Shown here: positions 29,367 through 40,163 of the stretch, one piece after another | Layout of the letters: the number at the start of each line of letters is the position of its first letter | Numbering within the stretch: position 1 is the stretch's first letter | Source of the DNA: Rickettsia endosymbiont of Cardiosporidium cionae | Lineage (GTDB): Bacteria > Pseudomonadota > Alphaproteobacteria > Rickettsiales > Rickettsiaceae | Assembly: GCF_015476335.1 (NCBI RefSeq) | Contig: NZ_JADAQY010000005.1 | Coordinates: 1 to 64,000, forward strand | DNA: 64,000 nt | Reading direction: 5' to 3' | Made by a program: the position numbers and the translations under genes | The notes under the pieces: generated by a model | Seen by the model: only the letters and a program-made list of their open reading frames with translations | Database searches by the model: none | Told to the model about the DNA's origin: nothing

Positions 29367-29759
29367 TTAAAAAACTTTACAAACAACTTCTCCTCCTACA
29401 TTTAATGACCTAGCATTTTTATCAGACATAACACCCTTAGAAGTAGAAAGAATATAAACTCCCATATTATTATAATAATTTTTCAATTTTCTGATAGCAG
29501 AATACACTCTTTTACCAGGCTTAGAAACTTTATGTATTTCAAAGATTGCAGCTCGCCCAGATCTAGAATATTTTAACTTAACATCAGTCAAGTTAGTAGA
29601 TTGATTACTATTAAATCCTATAATATAACCTTCTTCAGCTAATACTGATAAAATACTGACATTTAATTTAGAAGTGATTACAGAAACACTAATCAACTTA
29701 CTTGACTGAGCATTCCTCACTCGCGTTAACATATCAGATGTAGTATCACTCATAGACAT
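29367..29759 (-). CDS. rpsH: 30S ribosomal protein S8
   Basis: Primary 16S rRNA-binding protein; in E. coli it also represses the spc operon. It starts [18 protein letters not shown] and ends with [26 protein letters not shown]. The 130 residues are normal; a start at the second Met is also possible. Confidence 0.98.
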   Translation of the reverse strand: MSMSDTTSDMLTRVRNAQSSKLISVSVITSKLNVSILSVLAEEGYIIGFNSNQSTNLTDVKLKYSRSGRAAIFEIHKVSKPGKRVYSAIRKLKNYYNNMGVYILSTSKGVMSDKNARSLNVGGEVVCKVF

Positions 29760-29800
29760 AGAAAAAAACCAATATTATATTTAAATAACTAAAATTACTA

Positions 29801-30106
29801 TTACCAACTAGATTTTATTACACCAGGTAATAAACCTTGAGCAGCATACTCCCTCACAAGATTACGAGATAATGCAAATTTTCTATAACAACCCCTAGGC
29901 CTACCAGTGATATTACACCTATTACGAATCCTAACTTTAGAGGAATTTCTAGGCAATTTTGATAACTTAACTACAGCAGAAAAGCGTTCATTCAAATCTC
30001 CTGACTTTAAAGATATTATATCTTTGAGTATTTTACGCTTGTTATAAAAAGCATCACACATCTTTTGTCTTTTTATATTTCTATTTATTAAAGCAATCTT
30101 AGACAT
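29801..30106 (-). CDS. rpsN: 30S ribosomal protein S14
   Basis: 30S head protein of 101 residues, the long zinc-free form. RNRCNITGRPRGCYRKFALSR is followed by the end GLLPGVIKSSW. It lies 41 bp before rpsH and 109 bp after rplE. Confidence 0.98.
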   Translation of the reverse strand: MSKIALINRNIKRQKMCDAFYNKRKILKDIISLKSGDLNERFSAVVKLSKLPRNSSKVRIRNRCNITGRPRGCYRKFALSRNLVREYAAQGLLPGVIKSSW

Positions 30107-30215
30107 ACAATATTCAAATAAACTATTTATATTACAAAATAAATACTAATACAATCCTATTCAAGAGAACAAACAACCATTGTTTATAACATCCCAAAAT
30201 ATCAAACATATATAA

Positions 30216-30758
30216 TTAATTATAGAAAGGCAAATTAAAAGATAATAACAATTTTTTTGCTACTAAATCGTCATTAGCGGAAGTTCCAATATTTATATCC
30301 ATACCTCTAACTTTATCTACCTTATCATAATTAATTTCAGGAAAAACTATGTGTTCTTTAATACCAAAACTGATATTACCATTACCATCAAAAGATTTCA
30401 TGGAGAAACCTCTAAAATCCCTAATCCTAGGCAACGCCATCAGAACTAATCTCTCTAAAAAATCGAACATTCTATCATTTCTTAAAGTAACTTTACAACC
30501 TATTTTCATCCCTTGTCTAATTTTGAATCCTGCAATAGATTTTTTTGCACAAGTTATATAAGGCTTTTGCCCAGAGATTAAAGCCAAATCATTTGCTGCA
30601 GAATTAACAGCCTTAGAATCTGAAACTGCCTCTCCAACACCCATATTTATCACTATTTTCAATAACCTAGGGACTTGATGAAGATTTGTATAACCCAAAT
30701 CATTTTTTAATGAATGAACCAACTGCTGTTGGTATAAATTTTTAAATCTGATCAACAT
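30216..30758 (-). CDS. rplE: 50S ribosomal protein L5
   Basis: 5S rRNA-binding protein contacting the P-site tRNA. It carries [36 protein letters not shown] and the end [15 protein letters not shown]. The 180 residues are normal. Only two bases separate it from rplX. Confidence 0.99.
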   Translation of the reverse strand: MLIRFKNLYQQQLVHSLKNDLGYTNLHQVPRLLKIVINMGVGEAVSDSKAVNSAANDLALISGQKPYITCAKKSIAGFKIRQGMKIGCKVTLRNDRMFDFLERLVLMALPRIRDFRGFSMKSFDGNGNISFGIKEHIVFPEINYDKVDKVRGMDINIGTSANDDLVAKKLLLSFNLPFYN

Positions 30759-30760
30759 AA

Positions 30761-31087
30761 TTACACTATATCCTTAATTATTTCTCCAGAAATTTTGGCA
30801 AATCTTTGTTTTTTACCATCTTTAGAAATTTTATAACCAATTTTAGTAACTTTATTGCTTTTAGGGTCAATATGAGAGATATTTGAAATATCAATAGACA
30901 ACTCTTTTGTAATAATACCCCCTTCTCTGTCTTTAGTAGGTTTCAAGTGTCTTTTACATAAATTCACACCAGAAACAACCACCCTAAGTTCACTAGGGAT
31001 AGATCGTAAAATTGCTCCGATCTTTCCTCTATCTTTTCCAGCAATTACCTTGACTTTATCACCTTTCCTAAATTTCATTTTAACCAT
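30761..31087 (-). CDS. rplX: 50S ribosomal protein L24
   Basis: Assembly initiator of the 50S subunit with a KOW motif ([21 protein letters not shown]). [18 protein letters not shown] is also L24-like. It is 108 residues, with one base between it and rplN. Confidence 0.98.
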   Translation of the reverse strand: MVKMKFRKGDKVKVIAGKDRGKIGAILRSIPSELRVVVSGVNLCKRHLKPTKDREGGIITKELSIDISNISHIDPKSNKVTKIGYKISKDGKKQRFAKISGEIIKDIV

Positions 31088-31088
31088 T

Positions 31089-31457
31089 TTACAATACTTC
31101 CTCAGCTAAAGAAATTACTTTACTAAAACCACGATGCCTAAGTTCTTTAACTACAGGACCAAAAATTCTAGTCCCTAAAGGTTCATGCTGCTTACTTAAC
31201 AGTACCACTGCGTTTCCAGAAAACGATATTTTTGTACCATCATTGCGTCTAATACCAGTTTTAGTTCTAACAACCAAAGCCTTATGTACAGAACCTTTTT
31301 TTATTTTAGAATTAGGCAAAGCCGATTTAACACTTACTACAATGATATCACATATATCAGAAACCATATGCCCAGATCCTCCTAAAACCTTAATACACAT
31401 TACTTTTTTGGCTCCAGAATTATCTGCTACTTTTAGTACGGATTGCATCTGAATCAT
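31089..31457 (-). CDS. rplN: 50S ribosomal protein L14
   Basis: Protein of the intersubunit face, 122 residues. It has [36 protein letters not shown] and the C-terminal [28 protein letters not shown], all strongly conserved. Confidence 0.99.
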   Translation of the reverse strand: MIQMQSVLKVADNSGAKKVMCIKVLGGSGHMVSDICDIIVVSVKSALPNSKIKKGSVHKALVVRTKTGIRRNDGTKISFSGNAVVLLSKQHEPLGTRIFGPVVKELRHRGFSKVISLAEEVL

Positions 31458-31521
31458 AAAAACACTCTACCAATTTAAAATCGAAAAATAAAATTCTACT
31501 TATTTATTAAAATCACTTTTT

Positions 31522-31752
31522 TTACTGTTCTAAAACAACCCAGTGTTTAAGTTTAGAAATAGGCCTGGACTCGATGATAGCAATCTTGTCCCCCTTTACA
31601 TGCTTATTCTCAGGATCATGTACTAAATAATTAGAGTTTTTTTTCATAATCTTTTGATAAAGAGGATGTTTGAATTTTCTACTAACAGATACAGAAATAG
31701 TCTTATCAGCCTTAGCAGATCTCACTATACCAGATAAAATTCTCTTAGGCAT
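31522..31752 (-). CDS. rpsQ: 30S ribosomal protein S17
   Basis: Primary 16S rRNA-binding protein with an OB fold: [34 protein letters not shown] and a [19 protein letters not shown] ending. The start is set at ATG 31752, whose first bases overlap the rpmC stop (ATGCCTAA); a GTG-type start four codons upstream is less likely. Confidence 0.97.
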   Translation of the reverse strand: MPKRILSGIVRSAKADKTISVSVSRKFKHPLYQKIMKKNSNYLVHDPENKHVKGDKIAIIESRPISKLKHWVVLEQ

Positions 31753-32008
31753 CACTAACACCACTATTTAATTTCTTTATCAAACCTACATTACGCATAT
31801 TTATAACTGTATTAATTCTTGCAATATTTTTTCTAATCTTTTTGAACTCACTAGTATTAGATAAATCACCAAAAGATTTCTTAAATCTCAATTTGAACAA
31901 ACCTCTTTTAAAGTCTATCAAATAATTAGTCAATATATCATTACTCTGACTAGACAAACTTTTGGTAGAAAATTTAGATTTATCTAATTTTAATGCGTCT
32001 TTAGCCAT
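31745..32008 (-). CDS. rpmC: 50S ribosomal protein L29
   Basis: Exit-tunnel protein near L23. It has [20 protein letters not shown] and [12 protein letters not shown], the L29 two-helix pattern. At 87 residues it is about 20 longer than typical, because of a Lys/Ser-rich N-terminal extension. It overlaps rplP by eight bases and rpsQ by eight. Confidence 0.95.
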   Translation of the reverse strand: MAKDALKLDKSKFSTKSLSSQSNDILTNYLIDFKRGLFKLRFKKSFGDLSNTSEFKKIRKNIARINTVINMRNVGLIKKLNSGVSDA

Positions 32009-32414
32009 AATAACGTTTAACTAATTTTGTTCTAACAGATAATTTTGCTCCTGCTACTTTCAAAGCTTGTACTGCTACATCTTCACTCACACCATCTACC
32101 TCAAATAACACACGACCCGGAGAAATACGCGCAGCATAATACTCAATATTTCCCTTCCCTTTACCCATACGGACTTCATTAGGTTTTTTAGAGACAGGCA
32201 CATCCGGAAATATTCTGATCCAAAATTTACCTTGTCTTTTCATTTTTCTTACAGCTGCCTTTCTAGCAGCCTCTATTTGTTTAGCACCAATTCTTAATTG
32301 ATCTAAAGACTTTAAACCAAATTCTCCAAATGCAACAACGTCGCCAGACTTAGTTTTAGAAGAAACACGCCCTTTTTGGTATTTTTTAAATTTTTGTTTT
32401 TTAGGTAACAACAT
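32001..32414 (-). CDS. rplP: 50S ribosomal protein L16
   Basis: Contacts the A-site tRNA elbow. MLLPKKQKFKKYQKGR is the start signature; GLKSLDQLRIGAKQIEAARKA, GKFWIRIFPDVPVSKKPNEVRMGKGKG and ISPGRVLFEVDGV are conserved. The 137 residues are normal. Confidence 0.99.
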   Translation of the reverse strand: MLLPKKQKFKKYQKGRVSSKTKSGDVVAFGEFGLKSLDQLRIGAKQIEAARKAAVRKMKRQGKFWIRIFPDVPVSKKPNEVRMGKGKGNIEYYAARISPGRVLFEVDGVSEDVAVQALKVAGAKLSVRTKLVKRYYG

Positions 32415-32539
32415 GAAAATAAAAATATATCTTTTAAAAACAACAAATATTAAAATAAAACACTTAAAAATAATAGCTACATGTTATAAAGTTACAAAAC
32501 TAAATGCAACAAATAAATTAACTTTTTATTTTAAACATT

Positions 32540-33193
32540 TTATTCACGGTGAGTTCCTATGTCAGAATCATACTCTCCTCTATATATCCAAAGCTTCACC
32601 CCTATTACACCATACATAGTCATAGCTTGTGCTTTCGCATAATCTATATCTGCTCTCAAAGTATGTAGTGGCACACTACCTTCACGATACCATTCTGTTC
32701 TAGCTATTTCTGCTCCTGCTAACCGACCAGAACATTCTACCCTAATTCCCTTCCCACCTTGTTTTAAGCAATTCTGCATTGCTGTTTTCATAGCTTTACG
32801 GAAAGATACACGATTTTCTAACTGAGAAGCAATAGACTGAGCAACAATATTGGCATCCAAGGCAGGTTTTTTTATTTCATAAATATTGATCATGATATCA
32901 TTATCAACTATTTTATTTAATAATTCTTTAAGTTTTGCAATATCATTACCACTTTTACCAATAATTATACCAGGTTTTTTAGCATGAATATTAACTTCTA
33001 CACTAGAACTAGAACGTTTTATACAAATATTGCTAATTTGAGCAGTACGAAATTTTGATTTAATAACATCACGTATCTTGAGATCTTCAAATAATTTTTT
33101 GGAATAATCTTTATCTGCATATAAGATAGAACTCCAGTTACGATATAAAGTAGGAGCTGTTCTAAAACAATTTGGATTAACTTTTTGTCCCAT
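32540..33193 (-). CDS. rpsC: 30S ribosomal protein S3
   Basis: Forms the mRNA entry channel with S4 and S5. It has [22 protein letters not shown]-like N-terminus, a KH domain ([21 protein letters not shown]) and the C-terminal [26 protein letters not shown]. The 217 residues are full length. A 125-bp gap follows before rplP. Confidence 0.99.
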   Translation of the reverse strand: MGQKVNPNCFRTAPTLYRNWSSILYADKDYSKKLFEDLKIRDVIKSKFRTAQISNICIKRSSSSVEVNIHAKKPGIIIGKSGNDIAKLKELLNKIVDNDIMINIYEIKKPALDANIVAQSIASQLENRVSFRKAMKTAMQNCLKQGGKGIRVECSGRLAGAEIARTEWYREGSVPLHTLRADIDYAKAQAMTMYGVIGVKLWIYRGEYDSDIGTHRE

Positions 33194-33207
33194 ATGTCAA
33201 TTTACTG

Positions 33208-33549
33208 TTACTGTTTATACAAAATAATGCCCAATTTACTAAAGGGTTTATTGATCTTTACTCTTCTCCCTTTAGCCCTAGCTCTGACTCTTTTCATCAC
33301 AATAGACTTAGATACTAAAACAGATTTAATAAATAAATTATCAACATCTAACCCATAATTGTTATCAGCATTAGCTACAGCTGATAATAAGCACTTTTTA
33401 ACGTCAGATGCAACCCTCTTTTTTGAAAAAGTCAGTTGTATTAACGCATCTGAAACTTTCATTCCTCTAATAAGAGAAGCTAACAAATTTAATTTTTGCG
33501 GCGCCGTACGCAAAGATTTTATAGAAGACCTAACTAATTGTTCAGACAT
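33208..33549 (-). CDS. rplV: 50S ribosomal protein L22
   Basis: Exit-tunnel protein with a long hairpin ([21 protein letters not shown]). The N-terminal helical part has [19 protein letters not shown] and [18 protein letters not shown]. The start is set at ATG 33549, which has GGGAG eight bases upstream; an ATG at 33576 would add nine residues and lacks such a site. Confidence 0.96.
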   Translation of the reverse strand: MSEQLVRSSIKSLRTAPQKLNLLASLIRGMKVSDALIQLTFSKKRVASDVKKCLLSAVANADNNYGLDVDNLFIKSVLVSKSIVMKRVRARAKGRRVKINKPFSKLGIILYKQ

Positions 33550-33660
33550 CAAAACACTCCCACATTCTAATTTCACTAAATAACCAATACAAAAACTAGA
33601 GTAAACCCAAGCAACAAAATATTCCTAATTAACTTTTACTAAAACACACCTTAATGGAAA

Positions 33661-33939
33661 TCACTTACGCTTAATTTTTTTATTTGCTCCATGTCCATGA
33701 TATGTTCTAGTAGGAGAAAATTCTCCAAATTTATGCCCTACCATATCCTCAGTTACTAAAACTGGAATAAATTTTTTACCATTATATACTGAAAAAGAAA
33801 AACCCACAAAATCAGGTAATATAGTTGATCTTCTAGACCACGTCTTAATAACCTCTCTTTTACCAGAAAGTATAACTTTTTCTATTTTTTTTAATAAATA
33901 ACCATCAACAAATGGCCCTTTCCATACTGATCTCGACAT
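33661..33939 (-). CDS. rpsS: 30S ribosomal protein S19
   Basis: 30S head protein contacting S13. The 92 residues begin [19 protein letters not shown] and include [30 protein letters not shown], ending in [21 protein letters not shown]. All are S19 hallmarks. Confidence 0.99.
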   Translation of the reverse strand: MSRSVWKGPFVDGYLLKKIEKVILSGKREVIKTWSRRSTILPDFVGFSFSVYNGKKFIPVLVTEDMVGHKFGEFSPTRTYHGHGANKKIKRK

Positions 33940-33956
33940 ATAGCATTACTTACAAT

Positions 33957-34781
33957 TTAACTATTGCGTTTTTTAATAATAAACTTATCAGTAAGTTTAT
34001 TATTACGAGTTTTTTTACCTTTAGTCATTTTACCCCATGGAGTAACAGGATGCCTACCACCAGAAGTTTTACCTTCCCCACCTCCATGAGGATGATCTAC
34101 CGGATTCATGGCTACACCTCTGACTACAGGTTTTTTTCCTAACCACCTATTCCTCCCTGCTTTACCTAAATTCACATTGCACTGATCGATATTAGATAAT
34201 ACTCCTATCGATGCCCTACAGCATAAATGCACTAATCTCCTAGAACCAGAAGGTAACTTTAATTGAGCATATCCATTATCCTTAGCTACAATACAAGCAT
34301 AGCTCCCTGCAGATCTAGCAATCTGCCCACCTTTACCAGGAATCATTTCAATATTATGAATATCTACACCTACTGGTATATTTTCTAAAGTCATTGAATT
34401 ACCAATTTTGATATCCACATTTTCACCAGAAATCACTTGATCACCTTCTGATAATCCATCAGGAGCTAATATATATGAACAAGTATCATCTTGATATTGC
34501 ACCAAAGCAATAAATGCTGTTCTATTAGGATCGTACTCCAACCTCCTCACCGTACCTAAGACATCAGTTTTTTGTCTCTTAAAATCAATAAATCTATATT
34601 TTCTCTTATTACCTCCCCCTTTATGCCAAGAAGTAATTCTTCCTAAATTATTTCTACCACCAGATTTTGCGATACCTACGGTTAAAAACTTTTCAGGACT
34701 ACCCTTCCATAAAGATCTTTTATTAACTAAAACTACGCCTCTAGTTGAAGAATTGATTGGATTATATTTAATTAATGCCAC
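33957..34781 (-). CDS. rplB: 50S ribosomal protein L2
   Basis: Required for subunit association and peptidyl transfer. [23 protein letters not shown] lies near the N-terminus and [29 protein letters not shown] near the C-terminus; the latter holds the conserved histidine. The 274 residues are normal. One base separates it from rplW. Confidence 0.99.
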   Translation of the reverse strand: MALIKYNPINSSTRGVVLVNKRSLWKGSPEKFLTVGIAKSGGRNNLGRITSWHKGGGNKRKYRFIDFKRQKTDVLGTVRRLEYDPNRTAFIALVQYQDDTCSYILAPDGLSEGDQVISGENVDIKIGNSMTLENIPVGVDIHNIEMIPGKGGQIARSAGSYACIVAKDNGYAQLKLPSGSRRLVHLCCRASIGVLSNIDQCNVNLGKAGRNRWLGKKPVVRGVAMNPVDHPHGGGEGKTSGGRHPVTPWGKMTKGKKTRNNKLTDKFIIKKRNS

Positions 34782-34782
34782 T

Positions 34783-35082
34783 TTAATTTACCTCAGCACT
34801 AGCTAAATCTATAGAATATCCAGGAGATAAAGTTACTATAGCCTTCTTGATATCGCTTCTCTTACCATATACTCCCTTAAATTTTTTTATTTTTCCTTTA
34901 ATATACAACATATTTATAGAACTAATTTTTATATTAAATATGGATTCCAACAATTTCTTAAGTGATTTTTTTGTAACCAAATTATCAACATGAAAAACGT
35001 ATTTATTATTCTCTGAACATTTAGTAGATTTCTCAGTGATTATAGGTTTTTTAATGAGATCATACCCTTTATAAAATTTCAT
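34783..35082 (-). CDS. rplW: 50S ribosomal protein L23
   Basis: Docking site for trigger factor and SRP at the tunnel exit. The 99 residues include IIKKP-like [24 protein letters not shown] and the [16 protein letters not shown] motif. It overlaps rplD by four bases. Confidence 0.97.
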   Translation of the reverse strand: MKFYKGYDLIKKPIITEKSTKCSENNKYVFHVDNLVTKKSLKKLLESIFNIKISSINMLYIKGKIKKFKGVYGKRSDIKKAIVTLSPGYSIDLASAEVN

Positions 35083-35702
35083 CCTAACCTTTTTTCTAAA
35101 ATATGTAAAGCATCCTTGGACAACAATATATAATCATTATTAACAATATCATATACATTCACACCCAAAACAGGTGCTATGGAGACCCCCGCAAGGGATC
35201 TTGCAGAATATTTTAAATTAGCATCTTCATCAATGCCAGAATGAATAATAAAAAAATTACCTTTACCAAATGTATTTAGAGTTTTTAATAAAGATTTAGT
35301 TTTTATATCCAAATCTTTAAAAGAATCGATAATATACAAAGCTTTTTCTTGTGATACCAAAGACAGTGCATGCTTTAACCCCAGTAATTTAACTTTTTTT
35401 TGTATCCCAATTACGTGACTTCTTACCACAGGGCCATGAGCTACCCCTCCTCCCCTTAATATAGGAGACCTAGCATTACCTTGTCTTGCATTACCAGTTC
35501 CCTTTTGTTTAAAAGGCTTCTTAGTACTACCAGAGACCTCTGATGAATTTTTAACTTTATGAGAACCAGATCTTCTTTTGGCAAGTTGCCAATCAATCAC
35601 AAACTTAATCAAGTCATAGCGCACATCCAGTCCAAAAATATTCTGGTTTACAGATATTTCTTGTAACACTTGATTATTTAAATCTAACAAATCAACTTTC
35701 AT
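35079..35702 (-). CDS. rplD: 50S ribosomal protein L4
   Basis: Forms the tunnel constriction with L22; in E. coli it also represses the S10 operon. QLAKRRSGSHKVKNSSEV, KPFKQKGTGNARQGNARSPI and GGGVAHGPVVRSH are the conserved extended loop. At 207 residues it is complete. Confidence 0.98.
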   Translation of the reverse strand: MKVDLLDLNNQVLQEISVNQNIFGLDVRYDLIKFVIDWQLAKRRSGSHKVKNSSEVSGSTKKPFKQKGTGNARQGNARSPILRGGGVAHGPVVRSHVIGIQKKVKLLGLKHALSLVSQEKALYIIDSFKDLDIKTKSLLKTLNTFGKGNFFIIHSGIDEDANLKYSARSLAGVSIAPVLGVNVYDIVNNDYILLSKDALHILEKRLG

Positions 35703-35791
35703 TCCTATTAAAACAAACTAAACTATTAAACCATATAACAATCCACTAATTAAAGATTGTATTTAATTAATACCAAGCAATATTCAAAATC

Positions 35792-36439
35792 TTACTTTAT
35801 CACAACTATTTTTTTCACAGCATCTTTCAGATAAACATACGAATTTTTTGCTCCAGGAACACTCCCTTTTATCACAATAACATTTTTATCAGAATTAATG
35901 GAAACCACTTTTAAATTTTGCTTAGTCACCATTTTACATCCCATATGACCCGCCATTTTTTTATTTTTAAATACCTTACCAGGATCCTGGCATCCACCTG
36001 TAGAACCATGAGATCTATGAGATACAGAAACACCATGAGTTGCTTCAAGCCCAGAAAATCCATGTCTTTTTATTCCACCGGCGAAACCCTTACCAATAGA
36101 GTATGCAGAAACATCTAAGAACTGACCTTCTGAAAAATAATCTGCGTTTAATTCTACTCCAACATTGATCATACAATCTTCAGATACAGGAAATTCTTTA
36201 ATTTTTGTTCTTGACTGAATCCTCAATGTACTAAAAAAAGACTGCAAAGGTTTAGACAATTTGTTACTATCTACTATAGTAGAGGCTATGACTAAGGCAT
36301 TATAGCCATTTACACTAACTGTTCTATGAGCCGCAACAACACAGCTATCAATTTGTAAAAAAGTCACACAAATCATACTATGATCCTTTGTAAATACAGA
36401 GCTCATTCCTATTTTTTTTGCTATCAATCCACTTCTCAT
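35792..36439 (-). CDS. rplC: 50S ribosomal protein L3
   Basis: Early 50S assembly protein near the peptidyl transferase centre. It has MRSGLIAKKIGMSSVFTKDH, then GKGFAGGIKRHGFSGLEATHGVSVSHRSHGSTGGCQDPGKVFKNKKMAGHMG, a hallmark stretch. The start is taken at ATG 36439, the conserved MR-x-GLIAKK start; GTG 36460 would add seven residues. An 89-bp gap precedes rplD. Confidence 0.97.
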   Translation of the reverse strand: MRSGLIAKKIGMSSVFTKDHSMICVTFLQIDSCVVAAHRTVSVNGYNALVIASTIVDSNKLSKPLQSFFSTLRIQSRTKIKEFPVSEDCMINVGVELNADYFSEGQFLDVSAYSIGKGFAGGIKRHGFSGLEATHGVSVSHRSHGSTGGCQDPGKVFKNKKMAGHMGCKMVTKQNLKVVSINSDKNVIVIKGSVPGAKNSYVYLKDAVKKIVVIK

Positions 36440-36462
36440 AATCACAATATTGTTAGTCACAC

Positions 36463-36777
36463 TTAATTAATCAATTGAATATCAACATCAACACCAGAAG
36501 CAAGGTTAATCTTTTTTAAAGCATCAACAGCTTGAGTAGTAGGGTGATTAATTACTAAAAGCCTTTTTTGAGTACGAATTTCAAACTGTTCTCTAGATTT
36601 CTTATCGACATGAGGAGACCTATTAACAGTAAATCTTTCGATTGACTTTGGTAAGGGTATAGGCCCACTAACATTTGCTCCAGCTCTTTTTATAGTAAAT
36701 AGCATATCTTTAGTAGCTTTCTCAAGTAAACGATGATCAAAAGATCGCAATTTAATTCTTATTTTTTGATTATCCAT
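36463..36777 (-). CDS. rpsJ: 30S ribosomal protein S10
   Basis: 30S head protein; also NusE of antitermination complexes. The 104 residues have [17 protein letters not shown] and [35 protein letters not shown]-like sequence. It is the first gene of the S10 block, 312 bp after tuf. Confidence 0.99.
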   Translation of the reverse strand: MDNQKIRIKLRSFDHRLLEKATKDMLFTIKRAGANVSGPIPLPKSIERFTVNRSPHVDKKSREQFEIRTQKRLLVINHPTTQAVDALKKINLASGVDVDIQLIN

Positions 36778-37089
36778 TTTTACTTAAAACTAATTAACAA
36801 CAACTTACAACTCATATGGGATATCACTACCTAAACATTGCACTACTACTACCAACATCCATGATTTAGTACGGATAATGATGCTACCAATTAACTAATA
36901 ACTAAGAAAATAAACTTATACACCAAAATTCACTAGTTATCAAGAAAATATTGAAACACTAATATACTAAAACACTCAAGTCAAAAACTCTCTTAGCTAT
37001 AGGTTAGTAAAATCAAAATCAAACAACTAATAATAATTACTAATCACTATACTCATTAGCCTACTTCAGGTTATAACTACCACAGACCA
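36778..37089. other. 312-bp spacer between tuf and rpsJ
   Basis: AT-rich DNA downstream of tuf and upstream of rpsJ on the minus strand. It probably carries the tuf end and an S10-operon promoter; a TTGGTA with a weak -10 box is near 36880, too poor to call. No ORF or tRNA was found. Confidence 0.45.
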
Positions 37090-38268
37090 CTATTTCAATA
37101 TATTTAATACAACACCTGCTCCTACAGTTTTGCCTCCTTCTCTTATAGCAAATCTTAACCCTATGTCCATAGCGATAGGCACTATCAATTTTACTATAAT
37201 TTTGGTATTATCCCCAGGCATTACCATCTGCACTCCTTCTGGTAAAACAATTTGCCCTGTAACATCAGTAGTACGAAAATAAAATTGAGGTCTATAATTC
37301 TCAACGAATGCGGTATGACGACCACCTTCTTCCTTTTGCAGAACATAAATTTCAGCTTCGAATTCTGTATGTGGAGTTATAGCCCCTGGTTTAGATAACA
37401 CCTGACCTCTTTCAACATCTTCTCTCTTTATACCACGCAACAATATCCCTGCATTATCACCTGCAATTCCTTCATCCAAAATTTGTTTAAACATCTCTAT
37501 TCCAGTACATGTAGTTTTTTGAGTTGGTCTGATACCTACCAACTCAATTTCATCACCAGATTTAATTTTTCCCTTTTCTATTCTTCCAGTTACTACTGTA
37601 CCTCTACCCGGAATAGAAAAAATATCCTCTACAGGCATTACAAAACTTTTATCTTCTTCACGTACTGGTTGAGGAATGAATGAATCTATAGCATCCATCA
37701 ACTCTTGAATACATTTATCATCTTTACCTTCTAACACCTGTAATGCGGACCCTCTAATAATAGGAGTTTTATCTCCAGGAAATCCATATTTTGAAAGCAA
37801 TTCACTAATTTCCATTTCTACTATTTCTAGTAATTCTTCATCATCAACTTGATCGACTTTATTTAAAAACACAACAATTTGCGGTACACCAACTTGCCGT
37901 GCTAACAATATATGCTCCCTAGTTTGAGGCATAGGACCATCAGAAGCAGAAACCACTAATATAGCTCCATCCATCTGAGCAGCTCCTGTTATCATATTCT
38001 TTATATAATCAGCATGACCAGGACAATCCACATGAGCATAGTGTCTAGCTTTAGTTTCGTATTCTACATGAGCAGTTGAAATAGTGATGCCTCTTTCTTT
38101 CTCTTCAGGGGCGCTATCTATCTCATCATATTTCGTAGCATTCGCGTAACCTTGCTGTGCCAAAACTTTAGTAATTGCAGCAGTTAAAGAAGTCTTACCA
38201 TGATCCACATGACCAATAGTACCAATATTACAATGAGGTTTAGTACGCTCAAATTTTTGTTTAGCCAT
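37090..38268 (-). CDS. tuf: elongation factor Tu
   Basis: GTPase that brings aminoacyl-tRNA to the ribosome. G1 is GHVDHGKT (19-26), the effector region contains [14 protein letters not shown]3 is [28 protein letters not shown] and G4 NKVD; domains 2 and 3 are complete ([34 protein letters not shown]). The 392 residues are normal. Unlike many alphaproteobacteria, no fusA, rpsG or rpsL precedes it; tRNA-Gly and tRNA-Tyr do. Confidence 0.99.
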   Translation of the reverse strand: MAKQKFERTKPHCNIGTIGHVDHGKTSLTAAITKVLAQQGYANATKYDEIDSAPEEKERGITISTAHVEYETKARHYAHVDCPGHADYIKNMITGAAQMDGAILVVSASDGPMPQTREHILLARQVGVPQIVVFLNKVDQVDDEELLEIVEMEISELLSKYGFPGDKTPIIRGSALQVLEGKDDKCIQELMDAIDSFIPQPVREEDKSFVMPVEDIFSIPGRGTVVTGRIEKGKIKSGDEIELVGIRPTQKTTCTGIEMFKQILDEGIAGDNAGILLRGIKREDVERGQVLSKPGAITPHTEFEAEIYVLQKEEGGRHTAFVENYRPQFYFRTTDVTGQIVLPEGVQMVMPGDNTKIIVKLIVPIAMDIGLRFAIREGGKTVGAGVVLNILK

Positions 38269-38807
38269 AACTAACTTATACCATTAATTGAGTTATTTAA
38301 ATATTTAATAACAACAAGCACAAAGTGTACAATTATCTAATTAATCAATAAAACTATAGTAACATAAACTAAATACCTATAAGGTTATATTATTAAATGA
38401 CCACCGATTCAGATACTAAAACCTTCTGGAGCGAAATTTAACTTAGATATAATAACCCAAATAACAAGCAAGCATTTAGTAACCAACAAACAACATCCTT
38501 AATATCTAAGATAAGCACCAATAATGCTAAATACATCTAAACAAGATACCAAGTTACAATACAAAGTGTAAGAAAGAATCTATATAAATATTTTAATAGA
38601 TCCAACTTAACCTTAAACTAAATATAAATCTGTTGCTATACAACTTATACCGAAGATAATAAGTTGGGCAAGAATAAATGTCAACCAAAATATATAAATA
38701 AAAAAATCAAAATATAACAAACATCACCATCAATTAGATACTGTTAAATACAACAACCAACCTAAACAAGGTAATACATTATATCTAAAACTCAATTATA
38801 TAATGAG
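38269..38807. other. 539-bp spacer between tRNA-Gly and tuf
   Basis: AT-rich non-coding DNA. No tRNA-Thr, which accompanies tRNA-Tyr and tRNA-Gly before tufB in E. coli, was found. A tuf promoter is expected near 38290-38340 but no hexamer pair is convincing. Confidence 0.45.
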
Positions 38808-38881
38808 TGGAGCGAATGATGAGAATCGAACTCATATAACTAGCTTGGAAGGCTAGGGTTTTACCATTAAACTACACTCGC
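38808..38881 (-). tRNA. tRNA-Gly (anticodon UCC)
   Basis: Acceptor GCGAGTG/CATTCGC (one G-U), D-arm with GTTTAATGGTAAAAC, anticodon stem CTAGC/GCTAG around CTTCCAA, T-arm TGAG-TTCGATT-CTCA, discriminator T and encoded CCA. Confidence 0.96.
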
Positions 38882-39102
38882 AAAATCAAGTAAATCAACA
38901 ATCTGATTAGATATAATAAACACCAGCTAAATGTAACCCAACTCAAAATATGCACAAATCACTATTAATAGATCCCTAAATAACTGGTAATCCGCTTAAT
39001 TGATCATATTTGCATTGCAAATTTGTTGAATTTTGGCATAATATCAAAATCAAGCTATTTTAGTTAATATCTGGTAATTTAGAACATAAAAAATACACAA
39101 AC

Positions 39103-39188
39103 TGGTGGAGAGAGAAGGATTCGAACCCTCGAACGCAGATGCGGTCAGATTTACAGTCTGATGCCTTTAACCACTCGGCCATCTCTCC
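39103..39188 (-). tRNA. tRNA-Tyr (anticodon GUA)
   Basis: Class II tRNA with acceptor GGAGAGA/TCTCTCC, anticodon stem CAGA/TCTG around CTGTAAA, a long variable arm, T-arm with GGTTCGAATCC, discriminator A and encoded CCA. Confidence 0.97.
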
Positions 39189-39214
39189 TTTTTTATTACA
39201 GATACAACACATAC

Positions 39215-39243
39215 CTTGTATAACAAACTATAATTGATGTCAA
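39215..39243 (-). promoter_or_regulatory. promoter for tRNA-Tyr, tRNA-Gly and perhaps tuf
   Basis: On the minus strand a perfect TTGACA (39238-39243), 17-base spacer and TACAAG (39215-39220). Transcription would start about 20 bases before tRNA-Tyr. It overlaps the upstream region of divergent rlmB. Confidence 0.6.
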
Positions 39244-39278
39244 GGATTTCCTGCAATTGATTAAGCCAATAAACTACT

Positions 39279-40022
39279 ATGAAAAAAAATGCGTATAATA
39301 AAATTGCTACATATAATATGTACGGAAAACATGCTGTATTTGCTGCATTAAAAAACAGCAACAGAAAGATAAATAATATCTTTTGTACAAAAAATATTTA
39401 TAACAAGCATTACGATACACTGAAAGAGTTTTCTGTAACGATAAATAATAACGAGCAACTAAATATAAAAACAGGTAATCAAAATATACATCAAGGTATT
39501 GTTGCAAACGTAAATCCACTATGCTCTAGCAATTTTGATTCTTTAGATATAAATCATAGTGAAATAGTAATTTTAGACCATATACAAGATCCACATAATC
39601 TAGGCAATATCATCAGAAGTAGCGCAGCATTCGGTATAAAAAATATTATTATTACTAATGACAATTCTACACCAGAAAATGCGTTAGTAGCAAAAGCAGC
39701 TTCAGGATGTTTAGAATCGATTAATATTATCAAAGTTGTTAATCTTAGAAATGCTATTATCAAGCTAAAGAAACTAAATTTTTGGATAATTGGATTAGAT
39801 AATAAATCAAGTAAAGCTATAGAATTATATCAAATATCACCTATAAAAAAATATGCTATAATAATTGGATCAGAATTTAAAGGAGTAAGAAGGTTAACAC
39901 TAAATTCATGCGATATAATAGCAAAAATTCCTATTATAAAAACAATAGAAAGCTTAAATGCAGCCAGCGCTGCTGCTATATCTCTATATCAACTCACTAA
40001 CAAAAACAATAAATCAACATAA
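39279..40022 (+). CDS. rlmB: 23S rRNA 2'-O-ribose methyltransferase RlmB (TrmH/SpoU family)
   Basis: SAM-dependent SPOUT enzyme; E. coli RlmB methylates G2251 of 23S rRNA. YGKHAVFAALKN is the N-terminal substrate-binding start. The catalytic domain has ILDHIQDPHNLGNIIRSSAAFG, IIIGSEFKGVRRLT and IPIIKTIESLNAASAAAISLYQL, the three SpoU motifs that form the trefoil knot. The 247 residues are normal. The target base is inferred from family. Confidence 0.93.
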   Translation: MKKNAYNKIATYNMYGKHAVFAALKNSNRKINNIFCTKNIYNKHYDTLKEFSVTINNNEQLNIKTGNQNIHQGIVANVNPLCSSNFDSLDINHSEIVILDHIQDPHNLGNIIRSSAAFGIKNIIITNDNSTPENALVAKAASGCLESINIIKVVNLRNAIIKLKKLNFWIIGLDNKSSKAIELYQISPIKKYAIIIGSEFKGVRRLTLNSCDIIAKIPIIKTIESLNAASAAAISLYQLTNKNNKST

Positions 40023-40082
40023 CAGAATTTATAAAATATATGCTTATCCCAAAATGTAGCATAGATTGGATTGGACATCAAT

Positions 40083-40112
40083 TATATATAGAGAATTTAT
40101 ATATAGAGAATC
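40083..40112. repeat. two tandem copies of a 15-bp repeat
   Basis: TTATATATAGAGAAT occurs at 40083-40097 and again at 40098-40112, between convergent rlmB and flgH. Confidence 0.85.
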
Positions 40113-40163
40113 TTGTTGCTATCGACTCAAATATTTATTGATATCACACAATTGCTATGCAGA

